Source: Candidatus Zhuqueibacterota bacterium (GTDB taxonomy: Bacteria; Zhuqueibacterota; Zhuqueibacteria; Thermofontimicrobiales; Thiofontviventaceae). From it: a stretch of DNA of 35,313 nucleotides. This document shows, one piece after another, positions 24,661 to 33,536 of the stretch; within the stretch, counting starts at the first letter, position 1; each line of letters opens with the position of its first letter. The stretch is taken from NCBI GenBank assembly GCA_016926625.1, contig JAFGOE010000001.1, forward strand, positions 1 to 35,313, in the 5' to 3' direction. A program made the translations under genes and the position numbers. The notes beneath the pieces were generated by a model. The model did no database searches, had not been told where the DNA came from, and was given only the letters and a program-made list of their open reading frames with translations.

Positions 24661-24780
24661 GAATCTCATCCTCCACGCTATCATGACGATAGCAAAAAGT
24701 TGGAAAGAAAGGAACCAACCCACGATGCATGCGCCACCTGCTCCTTTTTGATCACTCAGGGGGGAGCAGGAGTTTTCTTG
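24661..24780 (+). ncRNA. Candidate sigma-54-dependent small RNA
   Basis: The transcript from the sigma-54 promoter would be about 115 nt and contains three helices. GCTATC-ATGAC-GATAGC is followed by GTTGG-AAAGAAAGGAA-CCAAC, whose purine loop exposes AAGGA. The last is the terminator CCTGCTCC/GGAGCAGG with a T-rich tail. No gene follows for more than 500 bp. A 30-codon frame crosses it (ATG at 24658), but that ATG precedes the predicted start and has no ribosome site. It does not match any riboswitch or known RNA consensus I can recall. Confidence 0.55.
24737..24778 (+). terminator. Terminator of the sigma-54 small RNA
   Basis: CCTGCTCC (24737-24744) pairs perfectly with GGAGCAGG (24763-24770) around an 18-nt loop and is followed by AGTTTTCTTG. 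The short T-run makes it a moderate terminator on the plus strand. Confidence 0.6.
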
Positions 24781-24818
24781 TTGGACGTTTATTACAAAGT
24801 ATACTAAGAAAAGCTTTT

Positions 24819-25176
24819 ACACGAAGCTCACGAAGAAAAGCTCTAACACGAAGCTCACGAAGCCCCCCTCCTCACCCATGAAGAACACGAAGGACATAAA
24901 AAACTACTCCAAAATTACCAGGAATAATTTATAAAATAAATTTAAATAATATCTATCAACAAAATTAACCTTGTTGTAAATTTTTTAATAAAAGTTCATT
25001 TTTTAATGTGACTGTGGGGTAGGGCTTCGTGTGCTTCGTGTTGTTTTTTTTCTTCGTGTGCTTCGTGTAAAGTTTTTTCTTCGTGTGCTTCGTGTAAAGC
25101 TTTTTCTTCGTGTGCTTCGTGTAAAGCTTTTTCTTCGTGTGCTTCGTGTTAAGTCTTTTCTTCGTGAGCTTCGTGT
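24819..25176. repeat. Palindromic ACACGAAG repeat element, long copy with 27-bp tandem arrays
   Basis: The left arm has two copies of ACACGAAGCTCACGAAG (24819 and 24846). The right arm has six copies of the complementary unit CTTCGTGnGCTTCGTGT at 25025, 25052, 25079, 25106, 25133 and 25160. In both arms the period is exactly 27 bp and spacers are T-rich (AAAGCTTTTT). The centre is AT-rich and flanked by CCCATGAA and GGGGTAGGG shoulders like those of the copy at 9239-9437. Frames through the right arm on both strands are by-products of the repeat. It fills most of the gap before the amidase gene. Confidence 0.9.
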
Positions 25177-25216
25177 CCTTATTTTAAAAAAAAATCTCCA
25201 CAACCCAAATTAACCC

Positions 25217-25244
25217 TTGTATTTTTTCTCAACTTTTATATATT
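25217..25244 (+). promoter_or_regulatory. Probable promoter of the amidase lipoprotein gene
   Basis: TTGTAT (25217-25222) and TATATT (25239-25244) are 16 nt apart, about 55 nt before the ATG at 25300. The surrounding sequence is similar in layout to the small-gene promoter at 24380-24408. Confidence 0.45.
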
Positions 25245-25299
25245 TTTTATCAGACGCATTGCGTAATTCGTTCATTCGTAACTAACTGAGGTAATTCTA

Positions 25300-28200
25300 A
25301 TGCTTACTCGCCGCGTTTACGTTATTTTTCTTCTATTAATATTAGCCGGATGTGCTCCTGTGATTCGACAATTTCCGTCAGGTGATGTACGAAAATTGGA
25401 AAAAGTGACTGCTGACGCCTATCGCAGGATAGAATCATGCATTTCGGACAACATGTCGCCCGATTTCAAGGGACGCATACCGTTCAGATCGGCCATCGAT
25501 ACGATCATGATAGATCCCGAGAACCTGGTGATGCAGCTCCATCTCACTAAACCTTTTTCATTTCAGCCGTTTCGCAGCGATTCGATACCCCGCATATACG
25601 ATCTGTTTAAAAGCTGCCTGGGCCGGAAATATGAGAATTTCACTCTGCAGATATGGACGCTGGGTTATCCGATCGAAGAGCTGGTGCCTAATTACTATCG
25701 ATCGGATCCGGCAACGTATGACCAACGAAGAGTTCCTGCAGCGAGCGACATATCGCAGATCCCCCCGCTCATCAGAAAACTGCACCGTAGTAAACCTGTG
25801 TTTGCAGATGGTTTGTATGGTTCAAACATCGCCTTGTGGCACAGCCACGGTTTTTATTACACCCATCAAAAAGACCGCTGGGAATGGCAGCGACCCCGAC
25901 TCTTCAACACGGTCGAGGACCTGCTACCCATGTCATTCACGATCCCTTATCTGATACCGATGCTCGAAAATGCAGGCGCTAACGTTTTTATTCCGCGAGA
26001 GCGCGATTTTCAAACACATGAGGTCGTTATCGACAACGATGGATGTCCCGGCGATACGGTGTCGACCTACCGTGAACATGGCCTCGATGAGTGGTCGACA
26101 GGGGATCGACCCGGGTTCGCCAGGGGGTCAACCCCCTATCGGGCTCATGTCAATCCCTTTGCTCAGGGCACCTTCCGCCACACTGAGGCACGGAAGCGGG
26201 CGACTGCCTCTATCGAGTGGGTTCCGGATGTACCCGAGGCTGGAACGTACGCCGTGTATATTTCGCATCATGCTTCCGCATATAACGTTTCGGATGCCCG
26301 CTATTCTGTTCATCATACGGGCGGCGTCACCGAATTTAAGATCAATCAGAAGATCGGCGGCAATACATGGATCTATCTGGGGCACTTTGAATTCTCCCGG
26401 GGGTACAATCCCGGGACAGGGAAAGTGGTGTTGACAAACGAGAGCGAGGAAGCCGGTCACGTCGTCAGTGCCGATGCGGTTCGCTTCGGCGGCGGCATGG
26501 GCGATATTATGCGCGGCGGACGGACAAGCGGGTACCCGCGCTTTGCCGAAGCATCGCGATATTACCTCCAATATGCCGGTATGCCCGATTCCCTGGTGTA
26601 TAGTCTGAACGGTGATACCATCGACTACAACGATGATTATCAATCGCGTGGTGAATACGTCAACTACCTCAAGGGCAAGCCGTACGGTCCCAACAAAGAT
26701 CGAGAGGTGGAAGGATTAGGGATCCCCATCGATCTTTCGCTATCATTTCATACGGACGCTGGAATTGACACCACGGATAAAACCATCGGAACGCTCATGA
26801 TCTATTCCATATTCGATGCGGATACACAGCGCGTATTCCCTGACAGCGTATCCAGGCTGGCGAGCCGCGATCTGGCCGATATCATGCAGACGCAGATCGT
26901 AAACGATATACGGTTCAAATATGATCTCAACTGGACGCGTCGTGCGCTAATGGATGGCGATTACAGCGAAGTGTGGCGGCCCAATGTACCGGCGTGCCTC
27001 CTGGAATTGCTATCGCATCAAAACTTTACGGATATGAGATACGCGCTCACGCCTCAATTTCGATTCGATGTCGCGCGTTCTATCTATAAGGCGATGCTGC
27101 GGTTTATCGCCAGTCAGAAACAGCGCGACTACGTGGTGCAGCCGCTGCCGGTGTCCCATTTTTCAGCCCTGCTGCATGAGCCAACAGGCGATGTCACGCT
27201 AAGCTGGCGCCCGGTCATCGATCCGCTGGAACCTACATCAGTCCCGGATGGATACATGGTATATAAACGTGTAAACGATCAGGGATTTGATAATGGGGTT
27301 TACACGACAGAGACACAGCTGCGAATCGATCATTTAGTCGAGAATGAGATCTACAGTTTCAAAATCACAGCGGTCAATGCCGGCGGAGAGAGCTTCCCGT
27401 CTGAAATTTTATCCGTATGCAACGCATCGAACGCGGCCGGCCATGCGTTGATCGTGAACGGCTTCGATCGCCTATCAGGTCCTGATTTCGTCGATGAGCC
27501 GAATTTCAAAGGATTTGCCAATTTTCTCGATCCAGGTGTACCGGATCATCAATCGTTTAATTTTACCGGCGAACAATTCAATTTCAACCCGCGATCGCGA
27601 TTCCGCACCAACGATTCCCCGGGTCATGGCGCGAGTTACGCCTACAACGAGACCAAGCTGGTCATCGGGAATACCTACGACAACGTCGTGCTTCACGGCC
27701 AGGCGTTTGTAAATAATCAAATTTCATTCTCCAGTACCAGCGATGAGTGCATCATGGATTCATTGATCGAGTTATCGAGTTTCAAGTTGATCGATTACAT
27801 TCTGGGCGAAGAAAAGCGTTTTAAATTTTTACGACTCGAAAATAGTAACAGTCCACATATTGAGATCAACAGGCGTTATGAAACGTTTCCCATCGAGATG
27901 CAGTCGCAGATTTCGCAATATTGTTTAACCGGTGGCAACCTATTCGTTTCCGGTGCCTATGTCGCATCGGATATGGACAGCGACGCATCGAGTCGCCGGG
28001 AATCTAAAGACGATTTTCAGCAGTCGATTCTAAAATTTAAAAAGGAAACCGACCATGCGGCCGTAACCGGCTATGTTTTCAGTTGCGATTCGACGTTCCT
28101 GCCGGACCGATTTACCCTGCGATACAATGTGCTGGATCACATCGGACTATATAAAGTGGAATCACCCGATGCGGTGGCTCCGACCGGGGACTCCAGAACC

Positions 28201-28359
28201 ATACTGCGTTATGCAGAAAATCGATTCAGTGCCGGCATCTTCTATGAGGGGACTTATCGCGTGATCGTGCTGGGTTTTCCCTTCGAAACGATCACGCTGC
28301 CTGAGCATCGCGATGCGCTGATGCGGGCGATCGTTAAAAAATTTGAAATAATGAATTAG
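25300..28359 (+). CDS. Lipoprotein N-acetylmuramoyl-L-alanine amidase with golvesin-like and FN3 domains
   Basis: The 1,019-residue protein starts with a lipoprotein signal (ILLILAGC-type lipobox; Cys18). The amidase_3-like core is split around an inserted domain. Its first zinc-site part has ALWHSHGFYY (His181/His183) and TVEDLLPMSF (Glu206), and the later part has LSLSFHTDAG and CLLELLSH. The insert, about residues 245-405, resembles the golvesin/xanthan-lyase beta domain (VYISHHAS, WIYLGHFEFSRG, SADAVRFGGG). A fibronectin III domain lies near 635-720, and a C-terminal domain of about 280 residues is unassigned. It probably trims peptidoglycan at the outer membrane's inner face or at the cell surface. 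GAGG precedes the ATG. Confidence 0.85.
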   Translation: MLTRRVYVIFLLLILAGCAPVIRQFPSGDVRKLEKVTADAYRRIESCISDNMSPDFKGRIPFRSAIDTIMIDPENLVMQLHLTKPFSFQPFRSDSIPRIYDLFKSCLGRKYENFTLQIWTLGYPIEELVPNYYRSDPATYDQRRVPAASDISQIPPLIRKLHRSKPVFADGLYGSNIALWHSHGFYYTHQKDRWEWQRPRLFNTVEDLLPMSFTIPYLIPMLENAGANVFIPRERDFQTHEVVIDNDGCPGDTVSTYREHGLDEWSTGDRPGFARGSTPYRAHVNPFAQGTFRHTEARKRATASIEWVPDVPEAGTYAVYISHHASAYNVSDARYSVHHTGGVTEFKINQKIGGNTWIYLGHFEFSRGYNPGTGKVVLTNESEEAGHVVSADAVRFGGGMGDIMRGGRTSGYPRFAEASRYYLQYAGMPDSLVYSLNGDTIDYNDDYQSRGEYVNYLKGKPYGPNKDREVEGLGIPIDLSLSFHTDAGIDTTDKTIGTLMIYSIFDADTQRVFPDSVSRLASRDLADIMQTQIVNDIRFKYDLNWTRRALMDGDYSEVWRPNVPACLLELLSHQNFTDMRYALTPQFRFDVARSIYKAMLRFIASQKQRDYVVQPLPVSHFSALLHEPTGDVTLSWRPVIDPLEPTSVPDGYMVYKRVNDQGFDNGVYTTETQLRIDHLVENEIYSFKITAVNAGGESFPSEILSVCNASNAAGHALIVNGFDRLSGPDFVDEPNFKGFANFLDPGVPDHQSFNFTGEQFNFNPRSRFRTNDSPGHGASYAYNETKLVIGNTYDNVVLHGQAFVNNQISFSSTSDECIMDSLIELSSFKLIDYILGEEKRFKFLRLENSNSPHIEINRRYETFPIEMQSQISQYCLTGGNLFVSGAYVASDMDSDASSRRESKDDFQQSILKFKKETDHAAVTGYVFSCDSTFLPDRFTLRYNVLDHIGLYKVESPDAVAPTGDSRTILRYAENRFSAGIFYEGTYRVIVLGFPFETITLPEHRDALMRAIVKKFEIMN

Positions 28360-28631
28360 CTGCAAACTATAGGCTCTATTCAGCACTCATATTTTATCAG
28401 AGAATGATATGAATCAAGATAGCACTCGCTTAGTGTTTTAATGATAAATTTACATGGTTGTTCATGTTGACTATGATGATACGATTTGCCTTGTTTTTTT
28501 ATTAAGTTGATGGTTACGCAGATGCGAGAAATGCAACATGTTCAACACAGACAGAGCTGAGCGTGTTACTCCCGTTTGCTGTTTACAAATTTTACTGCGA
28601 TCGTAGTCATTATTTAAATGGAGGATTAATC

Positions 28632-28904
28632 ATGAAAGACCTGGTCGTTGAAGTCAATCGCGTCATCGACCGATGCGGTGCTAATCTGAAAGTCGGGGAT
28701 AAATTTGAAGTCACGGGTCAGGGCAAAATCGTCGTACCGGACGGTAAAGGCATGTGTATGTTTGCCCTGCAGAGCCTTATTCCGTTTTTAATCAGCAAGC
28801 AGCGTGAAGATGAGTTGCCGAATGACGACTGGATCAAGGCGACTGAACTGCTCGTCTGCCCTGATCCACAAGGGATTGAATTCAAGATTACGGCGAAGGA
28901 TTGA
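28632..28904 (+). CDS. TIGR04076 family small protein
   Basis: The 90-residue protein (MKDLVVEVNRVIDRCGANLK...) matches a small conserved family with a Cys-rich beta fold. Cys15, Cys46 (KGMCMFAL) and Cys77 (LLVCPDPQG) are visible. The function is unknown; members often occur in anaerobes. I chose the ATG at 28632 because GGAGG lies 8 nt upstream; an earlier in-frame start lacks one. It ends 5 nt before the convergent M28 peptidase gene. Confidence 0.8.
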   Translation: MKDLVVEVNRVIDRCGANLKVGDKFEVTGQGKIVVPDGKGMCMFALQSLIPFLISKQREDELPNDDWIKATELLVCPDPQGIEFKITAKD

Positions 28905-28909
28905 GCATA

Positions 28910-30718
28910 TTACCGCTTACCCAGCGTCACCTGTTTGACCATGTCAGCATCATCTCGTTTGAAATAGATCGTGATAATGTCGCCCGGAGCATGTTTGTTC
29001 AGTAAATTCATCAGATCATAGATCGAGCGGATGTCCATGTCATCAATTTTCGTGATGATGTCCCCGCTGGCCAGTCCGGCGCTCTCGCAAGGGCTTCCGG
29101 GACTGACACCGTTGAGCCGGAAACCATCGCCCTTCTGATACGAGAAATCCGGAACTGTGCCTAACCAGGGTCGTGCTCCTTTGTGGCGACTGCTCTCCTT
29201 TGCCGGTTCATTGCGTTTGATCTGCTGGTGCACGTAGGTTAAATTCGATGATTCGGTGGTTAAATAAAGGCTGATATCGGTAATGAAATCGGCCAGCCTT
29301 CCCAGATCCGGAAAATTGATCTTCTCCACATCGTCACTGGGCTTATGATAATCGGTATTCGCGCCGGTAAAGAAGTGCAGTACGGGTATTTTGCGCACTA
29401 CAAACGATGCATGGTCAGATGGCCCATACCCGTCCTGGTTCAGAGTTAATTTAAAATTATATCGTTTGTTGATCATCGTCATCAACGTTGTCCATTCCTG
29501 TGCGGTACCTGTCCCAAAAACAATCAACCCATCATCCTGCATGCGTCCGACTGCATCCAGGTTGAGCATGGCGATCGTATTTTCGATCGGGAAGATGGGT
29601 GATTTGACATAATAACTCGACCCGATCAATCCGATCTCCTCCCCGGAGAAAGCGATAAAGACGAGGGGTCGGACCAGCTTCTCCTGCTGTGCTTTTACGT
29701 TGCGAGCGATTTCGAGCATCGCCGCTACCCCTGATGCGTTGTCATCGGCTCCGTTATGCACTTCATGCACGCCGGGTGCAAGCGAAGCGGGACCGCCATA
29801 GCCCAGATGATCATAGTGAGCCCCAATGATCAGGGGATATTCAGATGCTCCATCGCGAGTCGGGCGGATGACGCCGACGACATTCTTAATGATCGATTTC
29901 TCGGCAGAGAGGTCAGTCCTCAGTGAGATCATGACATCGTCGAAGATAAGGCTGGCCGGCTGCATACGGGCATCGATTTTCTGTTGCAGATGCAGCAATG
30001 AATCTCCGGGAATATGATCGTAAAGGACCGATTGATTGATGTGCAGTACGGGTATACCCACATCATAATATCCCATGTCGTTCTTAACCCGTGGCAACTC
30101 TTTGCCCTGAGGGTAGTATCGGGGTCCGTCGATAAATATCACGGCTGCCGCGCCGTTTTCCCTTGCTAAATTCGCTTTATTGCGCAATTCGCTGTGGACG
30201 GTCGGATCGATTCCGGCAAAGATGGTCGAGCTGTCTTTCTCGGATGGTTCTGCGGTCAGTACGAGAGCGATCTTACCGGCGACGTCGATGGACGCGTAGT
30301 CATTATAATCGTATTCCGGCGCCGTTATGCCATATCCAACGAACGCCAGGACGCCGCTGACCTCGGCACTCGATGAAATTCCAAGCGGAGTGTAATCTTC
30401 AGCAAGACGGTAGCGCGTATTGTTGACCAGGAGCGAGGTCTGATCTTTTACTTTAACTCCCACAGTTATCTCAAACGGCTGGAAATAGTTATTATTTTCA
30501 AATCCTGCTTCCAATCCGATAACCGTAAATTGGTCAGCGATGTAGTGGGCCGCTTTCTCGATGCCTTCGGTTCCTATCCCGCGTCCTTGCAGGTCATCGC
30601 TTGCCAAATACTCCAGATGAGCCTTTAAATTTTTGACAGTCGTTTCACTATTCGTGCCGGCACTGACCAGGGCAGCCAATATCAGGACTGATGTCACAAC
30701 AAGATACGATTTTCTCAT
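28910..30718 (-). CDS. Secreted M28 family aminopeptidase with PA and PDZ domains
   Basis: The 602-residue protein has a signal peptide (1-20, ending ALVSAG), a PA-type insert (about 115-240) and the M28 zinc peptidase domain. Its metal ligands are His301 (GAHYDHLG), Asp325 (NGADDNASG), Glu360/361 (SGEEIG), Asp388 (NLDAVGR) and His459 (DYHKPSDD). A PDZ domain forms the end (about 515-602, with GSPCESAGLASGDIITKI). It likely cleaves N-terminal residues from peptides in the periplasm or outside. AGGAAG precedes the ATG. Confidence 0.93.
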   Translation of the reverse strand: MRKSYLVVTSVLILAALVSAGTNSETTVKNLKAHLEYLASDDLQGRGIGTEGIEKAAHYIADQFTVIGLEAGFENNNYFQPFEITVGVKVKDQTSLLVNNTRYRLAEDYTPLGISSSAEVSGVLAFVGYGITAPEYDYNDYASIDVAGKIALVLTAEPSEKDSSTIFAGIDPTVHSELRNKANLARENGAAAVIFIDGPRYYPQGKELPRVKNDMGYYDVGIPVLHINQSVLYDHIPGDSLLHLQQKIDARMQPASLIFDDVMISLRTDLSAEKSIIKNVVGVIRPTRDGASEYPLIIGAHYDHLGYGGPASLAPGVHEVHNGADDNASGVAAMLEIARNVKAQQEKLVRPLVFIAFSGEEIGLIGSSYYVKSPIFPIENTIAMLNLDAVGRMQDDGLIVFGTGTAQEWTTLMTMINKRYNFKLTLNQDGYGPSDHASFVVRKIPVLHFFTGANTDYHKPSDDVEKINFPDLGRLADFITDISLYLTTESSNLTYVHQQIKRNEPAKESSRHKGARPWLGTVPDFSYQKGDGFRLNGVSPGSPCESAGLASGDIITKIDDMDIRSIYDLMNLLNKHAPGDIITIYFKRDDADMVKQVTLGKR

Positions 30719-30846
30719 GTTCTTCCTATTAATTTAAAAATGGTCCAGGTTCTGGTGATTGAAATTACATCAAAAATGACCGTTGTCTCGATACATGGTC
30801 GATGTCAGATTATTTAAACGCCCAGGAATGATATTAATCCGATCGC

Positions 30847-31230
30847 TCAAGCCTCTTTAAAGAGCGAGAGCGTCGTTGCTAAATCATCAACATCCAGAAT
30901 GGCGTAAACTTTCTTGTTACGAGGATTAATTTCCGAATACATATATTTTATATTGATCCCAACGTGTCCGATGCGCGATGTGACGTAAGCCAGTTCGCCC
31001 GGTTTGTTTTCCAGAACGACACGCAGCACGTCGCGTATTTCTACGGTATAGCCGTTCTTTTCGAGTAAATTTTTAGTCTTCTCCGTGTTCTTCACGATCA
31101 GTTTCGCACTGTCCCCGAAAACGGCGATCGTCTCGATATTGACTTTCTTCTCGGCGATAAACGTACACAGATGGCCAAGTGCGTTTGGCTCATCGACCAG
31201 GATTACGTATAATTCTTGGATTTTTTCCAT
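30847..31230 (-). CDS. Double ACT-domain protein
   Basis: The 127-residue protein consists of two ACT ligand-binding domains (about 5-65 and 68-127), each opening with a beta strand and a conserved turn (VDEPNALGHL and ENKPGELAYV). Stand-alone tandem ACT proteins bind amino acids and often regulate biosynthesis or gene expression; the ligand here is unknown. GAGGATT precedes the ATG. It begins 9 nt after selB, so it is probably co-transcribed with it. Confidence 0.9.
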   Translation of the reverse strand: MEKIQELYVILVDEPNALGHLCTFIAEKKVNIETIAVFGDSAKLIVKNTEKTKNLLEKNGYTVEIRDVLRVVLENKPGELAYVTSRIGHVGINIKYMYSEINPRNKKVYAILDVDDLATTLSLFKEA

Positions 31231-31239
31231 CGATAATCC

Positions 31240-33165
31240 TCATTTATTAATATATTCGTCGTTTAATATTCTCTTATCCTGCTGCCTGATGGTGAAACCA
31301 ATGCCATCAAGATAATTCAGCAAGGGCAGCGAATATTTGCGACTCGTATTTAGTATTTTTCCACAATCACCCACCGTGATCTCGTTGTTCGATTTGAAGA
31401 AATCGCGGATGAGCTGCATCGCTTCGTTTAACACATCGGCATGAATCAGGATGTTTGTATCGATTTTAACGACCTTTCGGTTTTCATAAAGAATCAGGAT
31501 CAATTCGTTGAATTCAGATTCTCCAACCCCTAAACGATTTTTTAATTCGTTCAGTTCCAGCGGTGTAAATCTACCGTCGAAAACGAGTCGCTCTAATTGA
31601 CTTAATTGGTTTTCAAGCTTTTCCGATATGCGCGGAACATGATCTGTCAGGTGAAACTTCTCATCGCTCCGCGTTATTTTGCGACCGGTTAACAGATCCT
31701 GTATCATGTGATTTATCAGGGACGAATCGACTTTAGGCTTAAACAATAACTTTAGCTCACTCAATGTTATCCCTTTTAATGCAGGGTACTGCAAATGATA
31801 TTTCATAAGTAAGTTTAGAATATTTTCCTTAAGCATCTCGTATTTGATCGATAACAGATACCACTGCTGGTTCCTTGTTTGAAGCTCTATGAGATCGTGG
31901 TTGCTCATCATCCGGGTGATGATACTTTTCGTCTCGTCTGCTGAAAGGCTTAACGATCTGGAGATGTCTGCGAGCGAAAACAACTGATTGGGTTTGTTGA
32001 GCATGATCTGTTTGACCAGGTAAGTGGTATCGCCGTCTTCTATCTTCCGGATCGATTCTATGGTTTCGTCCGAATGTCTCTTGTGCTTTCTGGGCAGAGG
32101 ATCGACAATCTTTCCTCCACCGATGGTGACCACGGGGGAATAGCTTCTCACCACGAATCGGTCTTCGAAGTCGGCCACAACCACCTTTTCTAATTTGAAT
32201 TGCGCGTAGGCGGTCTCGCCAGGTGATAGCGCATCCTGATCGAGCAGCGTAATCCGTCCCATCACCTCTGTGGTGCCGATGTGAACTCTCACGCGCGCGG
32301 TATTTTTCAGTGACGTTTTGCTCGACTTTAGTAAATAGAATTTCGAGTCGAAAAAGCGAGAGGGAATGAAGTAATCCGGAGCCGCGAGCACGTGTCCCCT
32401 TTCTATCGCATCTTTATCGATTCCCATGAGATTGATCGCCGCCCGATCACCCATTTTAACCATCGCGACGGATTTGCCGTGCGTCTGTATGCCGCGAATT
32501 CTTAACTTCATCCGCTGCGGAAGCAATTCCACCTCATCATTTGTACGTATGCTGCCCGAAACAACCGTACCCGCAGCGACCGTGCCGAAGCCTTTCATCG
32601 TGAATACCCGATCGACGTTCAGGCGAAATATACCTTTATCTTTTTTTTCATCGATCTGATCGATTTCGTGAAACAGGGCGTTTTTTAATTCGTCGATCCC
32701 TTCCCCCGTTGCGTTGGAGACCTTGATCAGAGGGGCATCGCGCAGGATCGTATTTTTCATGAGATCTCGGATGTCTTCTTCGACCAGTGCTGACCACTCC
32801 GGATCGACCAGATCGCATTTAGTGAGCACGATGATGCCGCGTTGAATTTGCAGCAGATTAATAATTTCAAGATGCTCCCTGGTCTGTGGCATTATCCCGT
32901 CATCCGCAGCGATGACGAACAGCACCATATCGATGGTACTGACGCCTGCCACCATGTTGCGGATAAATTTTTCGTGTCCCGGTACATCGATAATCGTTAT
33001 ATCATCGTGGAGATAGGCGAATCCCAGATCGATCGTCATCCCCCGTTCTTTTTCCTCGCGTAATCGGTCGGTGTCGGTCCCGGTGAGTTGAATAACCAAC
33101 GAGGTCTTACCATGATCGATATGCCCGGCCGTTCCGATGATAAATTGTCGTTTTTCCTGATTCAT
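31240..33165 (-). CDS. selB: Selenocysteine-specific elongation factor SelB
   Basis: SelB carries selenocysteinyl-tRNA to UGA codons marked by a SECIS hairpin. The 641-residue protein has the GTPase motifs GHIDHGKTS (14-22), DVPGHEKF and TKCDLVD, then EF-Tu-like domains 2 and 3 (about 180-350). Winged-helix domains fill the C-terminal 250 residues and bind SECIS RNA. The length is normal. The ATG follows AGAGAC. It is read toward the ACT gene and follows selA across a repeat-filled 371-nt gap. Confidence 0.95.
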   Translation of the reverse strand: MNQEKRQFIIGTAGHIDHGKTSLVIQLTGTDTDRLREEKERGMTIDLGFAYLHDDITIIDVPGHEKFIRNMVAGVSTIDMVLFVIAADDGIMPQTREHLEIINLLQIQRGIIVLTKCDLVDPEWSALVEEDIRDLMKNTILRDAPLIKVSNATGEGIDELKNALFHEIDQIDEKKDKGIFRLNVDRVFTMKGFGTVAAGTVVSGSIRTNDEVELLPQRMKLRIRGIQTHGKSVAMVKMGDRAAINLMGIDKDAIERGHVLAAPDYFIPSRFFDSKFYLLKSSKTSLKNTARVRVHIGTTEVMGRITLLDQDALSPGETAYAQFKLEKVVVADFEDRFVVRSYSPVVTIGGGKIVDPLPRKHKRHSDETIESIRKIEDGDTTYLVKQIMLNKPNQLFSLADISRSLSLSADETKSIITRMMSNHDLIELQTRNQQWYLLSIKYEMLKENILNLLMKYHLQYPALKGITLSELKLLFKPKVDSSLINHMIQDLLTGRKITRSDEKFHLTDHVPRISEKLENQLSQLERLVFDGRFTPLELNELKNRLGVGESEFNELILILYENRKVVKIDTNILIHADVLNEAMQLIRDFFKSNNEITVGDCGKILNTSRKYSLPLLNYLDGIGFTIRQQDKRILNDEYINK

Positions 33166-33204
33166 AGTCTCTTAGATTTTGTGTCGATGTTTCCTAAATT
33201 TAGT

Positions 33205-33255
33205 GTCATTGCCGGTTGCCGATGCTGTATCGATGCCACACCGTGGAACAATCTC
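33205..33255. repeat. Degenerate GTCATTGC...CAATCTC interspersed repeat
   Basis: The segment starts GTCATTGCCGG and ends CAATCTC, the two ends of a palindromic intergenic repeat seen in many unrelated bacterial genomes. The middle is diverged. It abuts the MITE-like element, which may have inserted next to or into it. Confidence 0.4.
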
Positions 33256-33257
33256 CT

Positions 33258-33385
33258 GGAGCTGTATCAAAAGGCTACTTGTAGTGACGAATTTATTCGT
33301 CAAATAAAACATATGATTGGGGGTGAATATTTTTTTTCTGCTAATAATGCTTAATATCATATAAGGTAACTTTTGATACAGCCCC
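33258..33385. mobile_element. MITE-like element with 13-bp terminal inverted repeats
   Basis: GCTGTATCAAAAG (33261-33273) and CTTTTGATACAGC (33370-33382) are perfect complements. Two or three further matching bases (GG/CC) lie outside. The 96-bp interior is AT-rich, has a GACGAAT-TT-ATTCGTC-like palindrome near its left end, and encodes nothing. A clear target duplication is not visible. The ends look like insertion-sequence termini; the family cannot be named from sequence alone. Confidence 0.6.
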
Positions 33386-33464
33386 TCGTTCTGATCGTGC
33401 ATTCAGGGCTATCCGCTGCGAAATGCAGGGGATAGCTTCGCGCTCTCAAACAATGAGAACGTTC

Positions 33465-33492
33465 GCAATGACAGGTTTAAGGCTGTCATTGC
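33465..33492. repeat. Perfect 10-bp inverted repeat (GCAATGACAG/CTGTCATTGC)
   Basis: The two arms are exact complements around an 8-nt loop. They match the end of the GTCATTGC interspersed repeat at 33205. It lies about 45 nt after the selA stop, where it could also act as a 3' stem-loop, but no T-run follows. Confidence 0.5.
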
Positions 33493-33536
33493 CATGCCAG
33501 CCGAAGACCCGTCGCTGCGATAACAGAACCATGCTG

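Noticed and set aside
24658-24750. 30-codon frame across the sigma-54 RNA
   Set aside because: Its ATG lies 3 nt upstream of the predicted transcription start and there is no ribosome site.
24661-24780. Known riboswitch (c-di-GMP, cobalamin, TPP, SAM, fluoride) or SRP RNA
   Set aside because: The conserved cores of these families that I can recall are not present.
25025-25176. CRISPR-like array of six regular repeats
   Set aside because: The gaps between 17-bp units are only 10 nt and nearly identical, so there are no spacers; no cas genes are present.
25003-25213. Frames on both strands encoding repeated RSTRRK or FLRVLRVK units
   Set aside because: They are translations of the 27-bp DNA repeat (27 is divisible by 3), have no ribosome site and no independent coding character.
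26128-26643. 171-codon frame antisense to the amidase gene
   Set aside because: It overlaps a well-supported gene in a GC-rich part where long antisense frames arise by chance, and has no ribosome site or recognisable protein features.
33166-33536. tRNA-Sec gene between selA and selB
   Set aside because: No cloverleaf with a UCA anticodon or T-loop TTCGA-type sequence can be formed; the palindromes are repeats.
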